A stretch of 64,000 nt of DNA from Parenemella sanctibonifatiensis (GCF_002250565.1 NZ_NMVJ01000006.1:124001-188000), one strand, 5' to 3'; shown: positions 15,751 to 24,858, counted from the first letter of the stretch. Notes: generated by a model from the letters alone, not told the origin. Translations and numbers: made by a program.

Positions 15751-17181
15751 TCAACCCTGGCTGGCAGCACCCGAACCGCCGCCCGGGCCGCCGGAACGGC
15801 GACGACGGCGACGACGCTTGCGGGGCGCATCGCCATTCTCGGAGGACTTGGCCTTGCGCTCGTGCTCGATGCGATGCTTGCGCGGCACCGAGCCGCGGGT
15901 CCCGGTGGGGATGCCGAGGTCGGCGTAGAAGTGCTCCGAGGAGGAGTAGGTCTCCGGCGGCTCGGGAAGCTCCAGCCCCAGGGTCTTGTTGATGACCTTC
16001 CAGCGGGTCAGGTCCGACCAGTCCACCAGCGTCACGGCGACACCGGAGGCGCCGGCGCGGCCGGTACGCCCGATGCGGTGCACATAAGTGGCGTCGTCGT
16101 CGGGGCACTCGTAGTTGATGACGTGGGAGACGCCGGTGACGTCGATGCCACGGGAGGCGACGTCAGTGGCGACCAGAGCCGTCACCGAACCCTCGCGGAA
16201 CTTCTTCAGGGCCTGCTCGCGGGCGCCCTGACCGAGGTCGCCGTGCAGCGGGGCGGCCGGGAAGCCCCGGTCGACCAGGTCGTCGGAGAGTCGCTGCGCG
16301 GAGCGCTTGGTCCGGCAGAAAATCATCACCTTGTCCACATCGGTGGCCTGGAGGATCCGGGCAACCATCTCGGGCTTGTCGAGATCGTGGGCCTGGTAGA
16401 CGAACTGGGTGGTGGCCGGGACCGTGGTCTTCTCACTGTCGGACTCGGCGCGGATGTTGACCGGCTGGTTCAGGTGCTGCCGGGCCAGCGACACGATTGC
16501 CGAGGGCATGGTCGCCGAGAACAGGAGGGTCTGCCGCGAGGTCGGGGTCTGGGCCAGCAGCCGTTCGATGTCGGGCAGGAAGCCCAAGTCGAGCATCTCG
16601 TCGGCCTCATCGAGCACCGCCACGCGGACCCGGTTGAGACGCAGCACCTTGCGCTGCACCAGATCCAGCAGCCGGCCCGGCGTACCGACGACGACGTCGC
16701 GGCCGCGTTCGAGCGCCTCCAGCTGCGGCTCGTAGGAGACGCCGCCATAGACGGTCATGATCTTGGAGGGGAGTTTCGCCGCGGCGCGGGTGAGGTCCTT
16801 GGAGACCTGGCCGGCAAGCTCACGGGTCGGTGCCACCACCAGCGCGCGGGGGTGGTGCGGTTCGTTGGCGCCCTCGGGATCAGCCAGCAGGCGCTGCAGC
16901 AGCACGGACCCGAAGGCCAGCGTCTTGCCGGTGCCGGTGCGGGCCTGACCGATCATGTCGGTGCCCTTGAGGGCGATCGGGATGGCCATCGCCTGGATCG
17001 GGAAGGGATGGACGATGCCCACCTCGGCGAGGGCATCGGTGATGAGCGGGTCCACACCGAGGTCGGCGAACGTCTGCTGGGTGGCCTCCGGCGTACGCGC
17101 TTGGGCGGGGGACTTGGCGTCCGCTGGTCCGGCCTGCGTCGGCTCAACAGTTTCATCGCCGGCAACGCTGGTCGCGGGCAT
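15751..17181 (-). CDS. DEAD-box ATP-dependent RNA helicase (RhlE/CshA type)
   Basis: A 476-residue cytoplasmic RNA helicase that remodels structured RNA and ribonucleoproteins. All core motifs are visible: Q-motif region (FADLGVDPLITDALAEVGI and PFPIQAMAIP), motif I ARTGTGKT, Ia PTRELAGQV, II LDEADEMLDLGF, III SAT, and motif VI YVHRIGRTGRAG. The C-terminal tail is Arg-rich (RKRRRRRRRSGG), a probable RNA-binding extension. Together with the next gene (DUF3107) it matches the rhlE-TB9.4 neighbourhood of mycobacteria. About 170 bases separate it from DUF3107. The hydrolase follows immediately. Such helicases often help ribosome assembly or mRNA decay in the cold. Confidence 0.95.
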   Translation of the reverse strand: MPATSVAGDETVEPTQAGPADAKSPAQARTPEATQQTFADLGVDPLITDALAEVGIVHPFPIQAMAIPIALKGTDMIGQARTGTGKTLAFGSVLLQRLLADPEGANEPHHPRALVVAPTRELAGQVSKDLTRAAAKLPSKIMTVYGGVSYEPQLEALERGRDVVVGTPGRLLDLVQRKVLRLNRVRVAVLDEADEMLDLGFLPDIERLLAQTPTSRQTLLFSATMPSAIVSLARQHLNQPVNIRAESDSEKTTVPATTQFVYQAHDLDKPEMVARILQATDVDKVMIFCRTKRSAQRLSDDLVDRGFPAAPLHGDLGQGAREQALKKFREGSVTALVATDVASRGIDVTGVSHVINYECPDDDATYVHRIGRTGRAGASGVAVTLVDWSDLTRWKVINKTLGLELPEPPETYSSSEHFYADLGIPTGTRGSVPRKHRIEHERKAKSSENGDAPRKRRRRRRRSGGPGGGSGAASQG

Positions 17182-17353
17182 GGATTCAGGATTGTTGCTG
17201 TTCAGGGGTCCTACCTCAGATCGGGGGCGCGCACACGATGGCTGCCCAGTGGCTCACGATGAGCCGAGATTCGGGCCCAGCAAGGACCCTCGTACGAGGA
17301 CCACCCTATACCCGTACGCCGTCAGCGCCACCGGCCCGGGGCCGGCCGGAGCC

Positions 17354-17584
17354 TCAGATCGCGCCGAAACCGACCTTGCGGGGGTTCTCCTTGCCGAGCT
17401 CGACGTAGCCGATCGCGCCGCCGGGCACCAGCACCTGACCGCCCTTGGAATCGGTCAACTCGAGCAGGGTGTCGTCGCGCACCGCTGCCTCCACGGCTGC
17501 CTTGACGTCGTTGCTGCTCAGGTCAGTCTCCACGCTGACTTCGCGGGAAACCTGACGGATGCCGATCTTGACCTCCACGGCCAT
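17354..17584 (-). CDS. DUF3107 small conserved actinobacterial protein
   Basis: A 76-residue protein of family DUF3107, whose M. tuberculosis member is the antigen TB9.4 (Rv3208A). The whole sequence fits the family: MAVEVKIGIRQVSREVSVET, a helix DVKAAVEAAVRD, and the conserved C-terminal block with VPGGAIGYVELG and RKVGFGAI. It is small, soluble and without known function. The ATG is preceded by GAGAGGAC. It lies between the DEAD-box helicase and the PP2C gene on the same strand, 37 bases after the PP2C stop, so it may share the PP2C transcript. Confidence 0.92.
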   Translation of the reverse strand: MAVEVKIGIRQVSREVSVETDLSSNDVKAAVEAAVRDDTLLELTDSKGGQVLVPGGAIGYVELGKENPRKVGFGAI

Positions 17585-17620
17585 GTCCTCTCTTCGTGCT
17601 TACTTCGTTCGGTTGCCGGA

Positions 17621-18478
17621 TCAGGCGATCCGGGCACACACCACAGTCACGTTATCTCGGCCACCCTGAGCATTGGCCCAGTCCACGAGATGGCGGGCCA
17701 ACTCCAACGCGTCGCCGCTGGCCTCCCACGCCGCCTCCAACACCAGCCGTCCCAACTCCTCGGCGGTGGGGCAGTAGTTCCACAGGCCATCCGAACACAG
17801 CACCACCCAGCCGGGGCCGGTGATGTCGAGTTGGCCGACCTGCGCGTCGTCGGCGGCATCCTCACGGCCGACCCAGTTGGTGATGGTGTGGGAGCCGAAC
17901 ATGGCCTCGGCCTCGGTCTGGCTCATCCCCATCCCGACGGCTTGCTGCGCCATCGTGTCGTCGATGGTCGGCAGCACTGTCTCGCCGGACTCGGGCACCC
18001 AATAAAGGCGGGTGTCGCCGACGCTGACGAAGTCGAGTCGGCTTCCGTCGGTGACGGCGGCGACGAGCGTACACACCGGCGGGGTGCCGGAGAAGTCCGG
18101 TGGTGCGAGCGCGACCACCTCGGCGTTGACCTTGGTCAGGATCTCCAGCAGTGCCGCACCGGAGCCCTGCCGCTGGGGCTGGTCGGCGTCGGAATACCAG
18201 CCATGGACCTTGGATGCCGTCTGATCGGCTGCCAGCCGGGAGGCCAGATGCGCGTCGGTGGAGGCGGAAACTCCGTCACAGACCACCAGCACGGCGTGAT
18301 TCTCGCCGACTTGGGCGGCCATCGCGTCCTCATTGGGATGGTGGACCCGTCCGACGTCGGAGACCCCTGCGACCCAGGTGGCCGGGCACAGCTCGGCGTG
18401 GTCGGGGACGGCGGCCAAGCCACCGTCGGGAACGCCCGGAACAGGCGCGGTTTCCTCAGGCTCTGGCACGGTCCCCAT
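17621..18478 (-). CDS. PP2C-family serine/threonine phosphatase
   Basis: A 285-residue PPM/PP2C phosphatase that removes phosphate from Ser/Thr residues with two Mn2+/Mg2+ ions. Metal-binding motifs are present: SDVGRVHHPNEDAM (first Asp), VVCDGVSAS, FVSVGDTRLYWV, LCSDGLWNY, and the C-terminal GGRDNVTVV. A 30-residue Pro/Glu-rich segment precedes the domain and no membrane anchor is seen, so it is probably cytoplasmic. The start is the ATG giving MGTVPEPEE; an upstream GTG at 18586 would give a shadow-like Arg-rich extension and overlap the LigD-Pol gene. The partner kinase is not in the window. It lies 43 bases after the LigD-Pol gene. Confidence 0.9.
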   Translation of the reverse strand: MGTVPEPEETAPVPGVPDGGLAAVPDHAELCPATWVAGVSDVGRVHHPNEDAMAAQVGENHAVLVVCDGVSASTDAHLASRLAADQTASKVHGWYSDADQPQRQGSGAALLEILTKVNAEVVALAPPDFSGTPPVCTLVAAVTDGSRLDFVSVGDTRLYWVPESGETVLPTIDDTMAQQAVGMGMSQTEAEAMFGSHTITNWVGREDAADDAQVGQLDITGPGWVVLCSDGLWNYCPTAEELGRLVLEAAWEASGDALELARHLVDWANAQGGRDNVTVVCARIA

Positions 18479-18521
18479 TGTGCACGTTCGCGGTGGCGAT
18501 GTCGCCTCGGTTCCGCACCGA

Positions 18522-19454
18522 TCAGGGTGACGGGGGCGCCGGGAGCGGGACCGTACCGGGGCGGAGCAGGTCCGCGGCCAAGTCACCGAATTGCGCTACT
18601 CGCTCCAGGACCTGTGCGGGTGAGAATCTCAACTCGGTACGCCCTTGGGCAGCCTCGGCAACCTCGTCCCAGCTGACCGGGGTGGTGCATTGAGGACGGG
18701 CGCCGGCTCGCAGGCTGTAGGGGCAGGCCATCGAGCGGCCGGTGGCGTTCTGTTCCTGGTCGACCCGGATCATGCCGTGCCGGTTCTTGGCACCCTTGAG
18801 GCTGGCGAACTGCCCCGGATTCTGCTCCGCCATCACGGCGCCGACGCCGGCGGCGTACGCCATCAGCTCGGCCCCCGAGGCAGGTGCGACGGGGGCGTAC
18901 ACATGGAGTCCCTTGCGCCCGCTGACGACCGGGACCGGGACCAGTCCGTCGCCGGCGACCACGGTCGCGGCCTGCAGTGCTGCGGTGGCGATGGTGGCCA
19001 TGTCGACGCCTTCTCCGGGATCCAGATCGATCACCAGCAGTCCCGGCAGCACCGCCTCGGGCCCATCAACCCAGACCGGGTCGCGGCCCTCGAACCAGAA
19101 CTGCGGTACGTGCAACTCCAGCGCAGCCAGGTTGGCGGCGTGCACCAGGGCGGCGCGCTCGTCGACGTGCGGATAGCGGGTCTGGTGTTCGCCACTGTGG
19201 ACCGTGGTGGTGGTGAACCAGGACGGCGCATTGGGTGGAGGATTCTTCTCGAAGAAGTTCGGCCCGTCCGCTCCGTCGGGATAGCGGATCCGCGACACCG
19301 CCCGATCCCGCAGGTGCGGCAAGAGTGTGTCGGACACGGCCAGGTAGTACTCGATCACCTCGGCCTTGGTGGTGCCGTCAGGAAACAGCGGTTTGGTGAG
19401 ATTGGTCAACCGCAACGTACGCCCGTCGAGTTCGGTGCGGACCTCCTCTGCCAT
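18522..19454 (-). CDS. Stand-alone LigD-type polymerase/primase domain
   Basis: A 310-residue archaeo-eukaryotic primase-like polymerase of the LigD PolDom family, used to fill or extend broken DNA ends during non-homologous end joining with Ku. Catalytic features are DLDPGEG (metal-binding Asp pair, about residue 143), SGRKGLHVYAP and VDQEQNATGRSMACPYSLRA. The conserved start LTNLTKPLFPDGTTKAEVIEYY is also typical. There is no ligase or phosphoesterase domain, so this is the single-domain form. GAGGAGGG lies 6 bases before the ATG. Ku is encoded 12 kb away at 5664. The PP2C gene follows. Confidence 0.93.
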   Translation of the reverse strand: MAEEVRTELDGRTLRLTNLTKPLFPDGTTKAEVIEYYLAVSDTLLPHLRDRAVSRIRYPDGADGPNFFEKNPPPNAPSWFTTTTVHSGEHQTRYPHVDERAALVHAANLAALELHVPQFWFEGRDPVWVDGPEAVLPGLLVIDLDPGEGVDMATIATAALQAATVVAGDGLVPVPVVSGRKGLHVYAPVAPASGAELMAYAAGVGAVMAEQNPGQFASLKGAKNRHGMIRVDQEQNATGRSMACPYSLRAGARPQCTTPVSWDEVAEAAQGRTELRFSPAQVLERVAQFGDLAADLLRPGTVPLPAPPSP

Positions 19455-19493
19455 GCTTCCCTCCTCAGGGCCGTCGTCGACTCAGCCTAGGTG

Positions 19494-19513
19494 AACCTCA
19501 CCTTGGTGAGGTT
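19494..19513. promoter_or_regulatory. Perfect palindrome upstream of the LigD-Pol gene
   Basis: AACCTCACC-TT-GGTGAGGTT is a 9-bp perfect inverted repeat 40 bases before the LigD-Pol start codon and 150 bases beyond the dnaE2 stop. It could be an operator for LigD-Pol or part of the dnaE2 terminator; no T-run follows on either strand. Confidence 0.4.
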
Positions 19514-19548
19514 GTCGGGGCGGATCGGCGTACGCGGCGAGCCCAGGC

Positions 19549-19621
19549 CCTGCAGAACTACAGCATCGCGTACCTGCGCAGGTGATTCGGCCGGTTTTGC
19601 CTGCACAACTACAGCATCGCG
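19549..19621. repeat. Direct pair of the dispersed intergenic repeat
   Basis: CCTGCAGAACTACAGCATCG (19549) and CCTGCACAACTACAGCATCG (19600) are direct copies 51 bases apart, differing at one base in 20. The second is also found, inverted, at 14111-14129. They fill the gap between the dnaE2 stop and the LigD-Pol gene. Neither is part of a reading frame that looks coding. Confidence 0.65.
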
Positions 19622-19663
19622 TGGTTGCGCACCAGTGGAGCCGCGGCTGCCCGTCACCCAAGC

Positions 19664-22600
19664 TCACTGGAAGTCTCGGGAGCCGACCTTGACCTTCAAC
19701 GGCAGGTCGATGAGCTGGTCGGCAACGAGGGTGGTGACACCCTCGCGACGTTCCAGCAGGCCGCGCACCACCAGCGCCGCCGCGGTCCGGGCCACCCGGC
19801 GGTACCGCTGCCACAGTCCCGGGCTGACGACAACATTGAGGATGCCGGTCTCGTCCTCGAGGTTGAGGAAGGTGATCCCGCCTGCGGTGGCCGGCCGCTG
19901 CCGATGGGTGACCACCCCGCCCACCCGGATCCGGGTGCCGTCCTCGATGCTGGCCAGATCGGTGATCGCGACCACCCCGTCGGCGGACAGATCGGCACGC
20001 AGATGCCGGATCGGATGATCCCCGGTGGCGATCTTGGTGGCCTGCAGGTCATGGACCAACTCCTCACCCTCATCCATGAAGGGCAACATCGGCGGCTCCG
20101 ACTCCACCTCGATGTCGAGCTGACCGGCCCGCGCGATCGCCGCTGGCCCCGAGCGCCACAACGCCGCCCGGCGGGAACCCGCCAGTGAGTCCAATGCACC
20201 CGACAGTGACAACGCCTCCAACTGGGCGGTGTCGAGGTCGGCACGTATCGCCAGATCCTGGATGCTGGTGAACGCCGCCTGCTCGCGGGCCTCGATGATC
20301 CTGGAGGCGGCCGTCTCACCCAGGGCGGTCACCTGTGCGAGCCCGAGCCGGAGCGCAAAACTCGCGTCCCGACGATGCTCGGTACTGTCGTCGGGGGCAT
20401 CCGGATCGAACCTGCCGATCGTGTCCTCGGGGTGGTCGACCAGACAGTCCGTACGCCCGGTCGGACCACGGTCGCCGTCCGGGAGCAGCAACTCCAGACC
20501 CGGGTGGATTCCCGAGCGCAGCAGGTCGGGGCGGCGTACCTCCACCCCGTGCCGCCGGGCATCACCGACCAAGGTCTGGGGTGAGTAGAAGCCCATGGGT
20601 TGGGAGCGCAGCAGCCCCGCCAACAGCGCTGCCGGATAGTGCAGTTTGAGCCAGGAACTGGCGTACACGAGGACGGCGAAGCTGAGCGCATGGGACTCGG
20701 CGAAACCGAAGTGGGCAAAGGCCTCAATCCGGTTGTAGATCTCTTGGGCGGTGTCGGGGTCCAGACCGTTGGCCGCCATCCCCTCGAAGAGTTTGCTGCG
20801 CAGCGTCTCCACCCGCTCGATGCCACGCTTGGATCCCATCGCCCGCCGCAGCAGGTCCGCATCGGCCGGGCTGCAATTGCCCACGGCAACCGCCATCTGC
20901 ATCAACTGCTCCTGGAAGAGCGGTACGCCCAAGGTCCGCGCCAGCACCGGCTCCAGCAGGGGATGGGCATAGGTGACAGGTTCCTTGCCGCTGCGGCGCC
21001 GGATGTAGGGATGGACCGCGCCGCCCTGGATCGGACCGGGACGGATCAGTCCGATCTCGACGGCCAGGTCATAGAAGGAACGGGGCTGCAGACGCGGCAG
21101 TGTCCCCATCTGGGCCCGGCTCTCGACCTGGAAGACACCGATCGAGTCGGCGCGGCACAACATGTCATAGACCCCTCTCTCACCCTTGGGGATCGTCTCC
21201 AGCCGCCAGGTCTCGCCGAGTTCGTCACTGATCAGGTCGAAGCTGTACTGGATCGCCGCCAACATTCCCAGCCCCAACAGGTCGAACTTCACCAACCCCA
21301 TCCAGGCGCAGTCGTCCTTGTCCCACTGCAGGACGGTGCGGTCGACCATCCGCGCCGGTTCGATCGGGCAGACCTCGCCGACCGGCTCTGCGGTCAGCAC
21401 CATGCCGCCGGAATGGATGCCCAGGTGACGCGGGAATCCCAACACCTGCTCGGCCAGTTCCGTGATCTGGGGTGGAATGTCGTGCTGATCCGTGCTCACC
21501 TCGGCACCCCATCGTTCGACCTGTTTGGCCCAGGCATCCTGTTGCCCGGTGGTCGCGCCGAGCGCCTTGGCCATGTCACGGACTGCGTTGCGAGGGCGAT
21601 AGGTGATGACATTGGCGACCTGCGCGGCGTTGCGGCGGCCGTAGCGGCGATAGACGTACTGGATCACCTCCTCGCGGCGGTCGGAGTCGAAATCGATGTC
21701 GATGTCGGGGGCCTCGTCACGCAGTTCGGACAGGAACCGCTCGAACGGCAGCTGGTAGAAGATCGGGTCGACCACGGTGATGCCCAGTACGTAACAGACC
21801 GCCGACGCGGCCGCGGACCCGCGGCCCTGGCACAGGATGTGGCGCGACTTCGCAAACTCCACGATGTCGTGGACGATGAGGAAATAACCCGGGAAGTCCT
21901 TCGCCTCGATGACATTGAGTTCGCGCTCCAGCCTGGCCCGTACCTCATCGTTGAGGTCTGGATAGCGCTGCCGGGCGTGCCGCCAGGTCAGCTCCCGCAG
22001 CCAACTCATCGTGGTGTGACCCGCCGGCACCTCCTGCTTGGGCAGGTGTGGCGTCGCGGCGCGCAACTCGAAGGACAGGTCGGCGGCAATCTCGACCGTA
22101 CGCTCGACGGCGCCGGGGAATCGAGTGAACCGATGGGCCATCTCGGCTCCACTGCGCAGATGCGCCAGGTCACTGCTCGGCAGCCAACCGTCGAGCTCGG
22201 TCAGGCTGCTGCGGGCCCGTACCGCCGACAGTGCGGTCCGCAGCCGGTGTTGCTGTGGGGTGGAGTAGTGGGCGGCGTTGGTGGCCACCACCTCGGTCCC
22301 AGTGGCGGCGGCAACCTCGGCGAGTTGGTCGCAGCGGCGGGCATCGGCGGGATAGCCGTGGTCGGTCAGTTCGACCAGCACGTTGTCGGGGCCGAAGAGT
22401 TCCTTGAGGTGCTCCAGCTCGCCAATGGCTGCCGGTACGCCGCCGCTGTCCAGGGCCTGAGGCACGCTGCCCTTGCGGCAGCCAGTCAGGACCAGCCACT
22501 GCCCCTGGGCATGGTCGGCGAGCCGGGCCAGGTCATAGACCGGGCGGCCCTTCTCCGCGTCCGGGTCCAGGTGCGCGTCGGTGAGGGCGCCGGCGAGTCT

Positions 22601-23089
22601 GCGATAACCCTCCCGGCCCCGCGCCAACACCAACAGATGCTGTCCCACCGGGTCCGGGACGCCGTTCTGCGGGGTGGGTAGATCCAGCGACAGCTCGGCG
22701 CCGTAGACGGTGGCAAGGCGGTGTTGGGCCGAGCCAGCGGCGTACGCCTCGGCCGCCTCGGCGAACCGGACCACCCCGTACAGGCCGTCATGATCGGTCA
22801 GCGCGAGCCCGGTGAGCCGATGCCGGACTGCCTCGCTGACCAAGTCTTCGGGGGAACTGGCGCCGTCGAGGAAGCTGTAGTGGGAATGAGCGTGCAGTTC
22901 GGCATAGGGCACCACTGGGCCGGTGGTCGTGGCCAGGTCGGCCGAGGGCCGGAATGGCGCCCGTTTGCGGCTGTACGCCGGCCCGTCACCGCCGTTGGCG
23001 GGACGCTTCGGGCGCGGTGCCGGTCGGGTGCCGTCGGAGAGCAACTGTTCCAGCTCTGACCAGGGGATCGGGGGATTGCTGAAGCCCAT
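19664..23089 (-). CDS. dnaE2: Error-prone DNA polymerase DnaE2
   Basis: A 1141-residue C-family DNA polymerase, the catalytic subunit of the damage-induced mutasome. An N-terminal PHP domain (ELHAHSHYSFLDGASSPEDLV, about residues 63-83) is followed by the polymerase core with the catalytic Asp cluster PDIDIDFDSDRREEV (about residues 457-471) and the FAESHALSFA finger motif. A C-terminal OB-fold contains GGVVTHRQRPATAGGITFLNLED. The short length and the absence of a tau-binding tail distinguish it from replicative DnaE1. It is the last gene of imuA'-imuB-dnaE2, 92 bases after imuB, and no separate LexA box is seen before it. In mycobacteria it works with ImuB, the beta clamp and ImuA' in lesion bypass and induced mutagenesis. 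Confidence 0.97.
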   Translation of the reverse strand: MGFSNPPIPWSELEQLLSDGTRPAPRPKRPANGGDGPAYSRKRAPFRPSADLATTTGPVVPYAELHAHSHYSFLDGASSPEDLVSEAVRHRLTGLALTDHDGLYGVVRFAEAAEAYAAGSAQHRLATVYGAELSLDLPTPQNGVPDPVGQHLLVLARGREGYRRLAGALTDAHLDPDAEKGRPVYDLARLADHAQGQWLVLTGCRKGSVPQALDSGGVPAAIGELEHLKELFGPDNVLVELTDHGYPADARRCDQLAEVAAATGTEVVATNAAHYSTPQQHRLRTALSAVRARSSLTELDGWLPSSDLAHLRSGAEMAHRFTRFPGAVERTVEIAADLSFELRAATPHLPKQEVPAGHTTMSWLRELTWRHARQRYPDLNDEVRARLERELNVIEAKDFPGYFLIVHDIVEFAKSRHILCQGRGSAAASAVCYVLGITVVDPIFYQLPFERFLSELRDEAPDIDIDFDSDRREEVIQYVYRRYGRRNAAQVANVITYRPRNAVRDMAKALGATTGQQDAWAKQVERWGAEVSTDQHDIPPQITELAEQVLGFPRHLGIHSGGMVLTAEPVGEVCPIEPARMVDRTVLQWDKDDCAWMGLVKFDLLGLGMLAAIQYSFDLISDELGETWRLETIPKGERGVYDMLCRADSIGVFQVESRAQMGTLPRLQPRSFYDLAVEIGLIRPGPIQGGAVHPYIRRRSGKEPVTYAHPLLEPVLARTLGVPLFQEQLMQMAVAVGNCSPADADLLRRAMGSKRGIERVETLRSKLFEGMAANGLDPDTAQEIYNRIEAFAHFGFAESHALSFAVLVYASSWLKLHYPAALLAGLLRSQPMGFYSPQTLVGDARRHGVEVRRPDLLRSGIHPGLELLLPDGDRGPTGRTDCLVDHPEDTIGRFDPDAPDDSTEHRRDASFALRLGLAQVTALGETAASRIIEAREQAAFTSIQDLAIRADLDTAQLEALSLSGALDSLAGSRRAALWRSGPAAIARAGQLDIEVESEPPMLPFMDEGEELVHDLQATKIATGDHPIRHLRADLSADGVVAITDLASIEDGTRIRVGGVVTHRQRPATAGGITFLNLEDETGILNVVVSPGLWQRYRRVARTAAALVVRGLLERREGVTTLVADQLIDLPLKVKVGSRDFQ

Positions 23090-23181
23090 GTGCTCCCTTT
23101 CTGGTCGGAGTGGTCAGTGGTGCTGGATCGCGGTGTTCTGACGGATTGCGGTCAGGGTGGGTGTCGCTGGGGAGGGGGCTG

Positions 23182-24858
23182 TCAGTCGTAGCTGGCTTCG
23201 GCCCACCAGTCGCCGGCGCGGGTGAGGACCAGCCAGACCTGCTCCCCGGTTGGGCCGACATCAGGGGTCGCGATCAGCAACTGGAAACGGTGCAGCTCGC
23301 CGGCCTGGTGCCACCAGCGTTGCTGCAGCGGCCACGGGCCGGCCCAGGCCAGGATCCGGCTGAGATGGCCAGCCGGATCCTCGGGGGAGATGAACCAGAC
23401 CGGTTCGGCGGACAGGTGGCTGCGCTCATCGACCCGGATGGACTGGTGATCCTCACCCAGCACCCCGACGGGCAGGGCTCGGGTGAACACTCGTGCCGGC
23501 GCTGGGCCGGGCACACTGCCGGGCCAGGGCTGGTCGACGCGGGCCTCCTGACTGGTCGGCAGTGCTTCGCCCCAAGGCCGCAGGATCCGCCGTTCAGCCA
23601 GCAGGCGGCCGCCGCCGACCCGGCTGATCTGGACCCCGTTGGGGCCGAGCCGGTGCTGGATCCGGGCCATCACCGCCGAAACGTGCTCATCGGGACGTTC
23701 CCCCAGCAGATCCGGGGCGTGATGGCCGGCGGCACTCACCCGGGTTGGGGTGACCCGCAACGAGCTGACGGCCGTGGTCGGTTCGGCCCCCGCGATCTGG
23801 TCGAGTTCGTCGCTGGCACCTTGGTGGCCCAGCTCGGCGAGCTGCCAACTGATCCGGTCGCGGATCTCGTCCGCGGTGAACTCCCACGGGTGGCGCCAGG
23901 TGCGTTCATCCCAGCCGCCGTCGGTGGTCCCGACGGCGATCCGGATCTCGTCGCAGCTCAGCCCGGACTGGCCCAACTCCTTCATCAACGCCTCGAGCGG
24001 TTCGGCGCAGCTGGCCAGCACCTGGGCGGCCGAGGCCAGCGGCGGTTCGTAGTCCTGACGCCAGCCCAGTTCGGTTGCCACCGGATCCGGTGCCAGCATC
24101 GGCACATCCAGACCACAGGCGAGCCGATGTGCCCGCAGGCCGGTGCTCCCAAAACGGGCGTGGATCTTCTCCGGCGGCAGGGCAGCCAGATCACCCAGGG
24201 TGTGCAATCCCAGCTGTGGCAGCACCGTCGCCAGCGAAGGATCACCGACCGCGACAGCAGCATCGGCGATCGGGAGCTGAGCCACGAAGGCCGCTGACTC
24301 CTCGGGCGGCAACAGTCGTAGCGGCGACTCCGCGGTGGTCCGCAGCGCGGCCTGCTCGGCGGCGAACAGTCCGTCGGCGATCGCCAGCCGGGGGTCGTGG
24401 ACCAGGTCGACCACTTCCGCGAAGATGCGCTCGGCCAGTTCCTCATCACCCCCGTGGAATCGGCTCGCGCCCGCTGCCGGTGCGGCCGCGAGCCCCGGGC
24501 GTACCACCTGAATCTGGGGGACCACCGTGGTGAGGGCCTCCTGGATCGGCATGAAGTGGCGGCGCTGCCGATCCGGGTCGTGGGGGATGACGATGAGGTT
24601 GGCGCAGCGTTGCTGGGCCTGCCGCAGTCGCAGCCCGACGGTGACTCCCTCGGCCTCGGCGGCGGGGGAGCAGGTGTGGACCACGCCTCGGTCGATGATG
24701 GCGACCGGCTGCTCGGGCAACAGGTCATGACTGAGCGCCGCGACCTGGAGCGGCCACTGGGGGCACAACAGCACCAGCACCCGGACCGGGTCGCGCAGCA
24801 GCGGCGGCTCGGTGGTCCGACCTGGAGCGGAGCGAGGGCGAGGACGAGATCGACTCAT
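23182..24858 (-). CDS. imuB: Y-family polymerase-like protein ImuB
   Basis: A 558-residue catalytically dead Y-family homologue that acts as the hub of the ImuA'-ImuB-DnaE2 mutasome. The fold is recognisable (VLVLLCPQWPLQVAA, VVRPGLAAAPAAGASRFHGG, ADGLFAAEQAALR, LPQLGLHTLGDLAALPPEKIHARFG), but the metal-binding Asp/Glu residues of active Y polymerases are absent at both sites, as in ImuB generally. Around residues 379-388, where mycobacterial ImuB has the clamp-binding Q-L-x-L-W-G motif, the sequence reads HAPDLLGER, so a canonical clamp motif is not evident. It overlaps imuA' by four bases (ATGA), indicating coupled translation. Confidence 0.94.
   Translation of the reverse strand: MSRSRPRPRSAPGRTTEPPLLRDPVRVLVLLCPQWPLQVAALSHDLLPEQPVAIIDRGVVHTCSPAAEAEGVTVGLRLRQAQQRCANLIVIPHDPDRQRRHFMPIQEALTTVVPQIQVVRPGLAAAPAAGASRFHGGDEELAERIFAEVVDLVHDPRLAIADGLFAAEQAALRTTAESPLRLLPPEESAAFVAQLPIADAAVAVGDPSLATVLPQLGLHTLGDLAALPPEKIHARFGSTGLRAHRLACGLDVPMLAPDPVATELGWRQDYEPPLASAAQVLASCAEPLEALMKELGQSGLSCDEIRIAVGTTDGGWDERTWRHPWEFTADEIRDRISWQLAELGHQGASDELDQIAGAEPTTAVSSLRVTPTRVSAAGHHAPDLLGERPDEHVSAVMARIQHRLGPNGVQISRVGGGRLLAERRILRPWGEALPTSQEARVDQPWPGSVPGPAPARVFTRALPVGVLGEDHQSIRVDERSHLSAEPVWFISPEDPAGHLSRILAWAGPWPLQQRWWHQAGELHRFQLLIATPDVGPTGEQVWLVLTRAGDWWAEASYD

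Noticed and set aside
19490-19508. Iron box (DtxR/IdeR type) in TAGGTGAACCTCACCT
   Set aside because: About 13 of 19 positions match from memory of the consensus, which is below a convincing level, and the neighbouring genes are DNA repair genes.
23090-23181. Second LexA box before dnaE2
   Set aside because: No GAAC-N4-GTTC element is found in the 92-base gap; dnaE2 seems to depend on the imuA' promoter.
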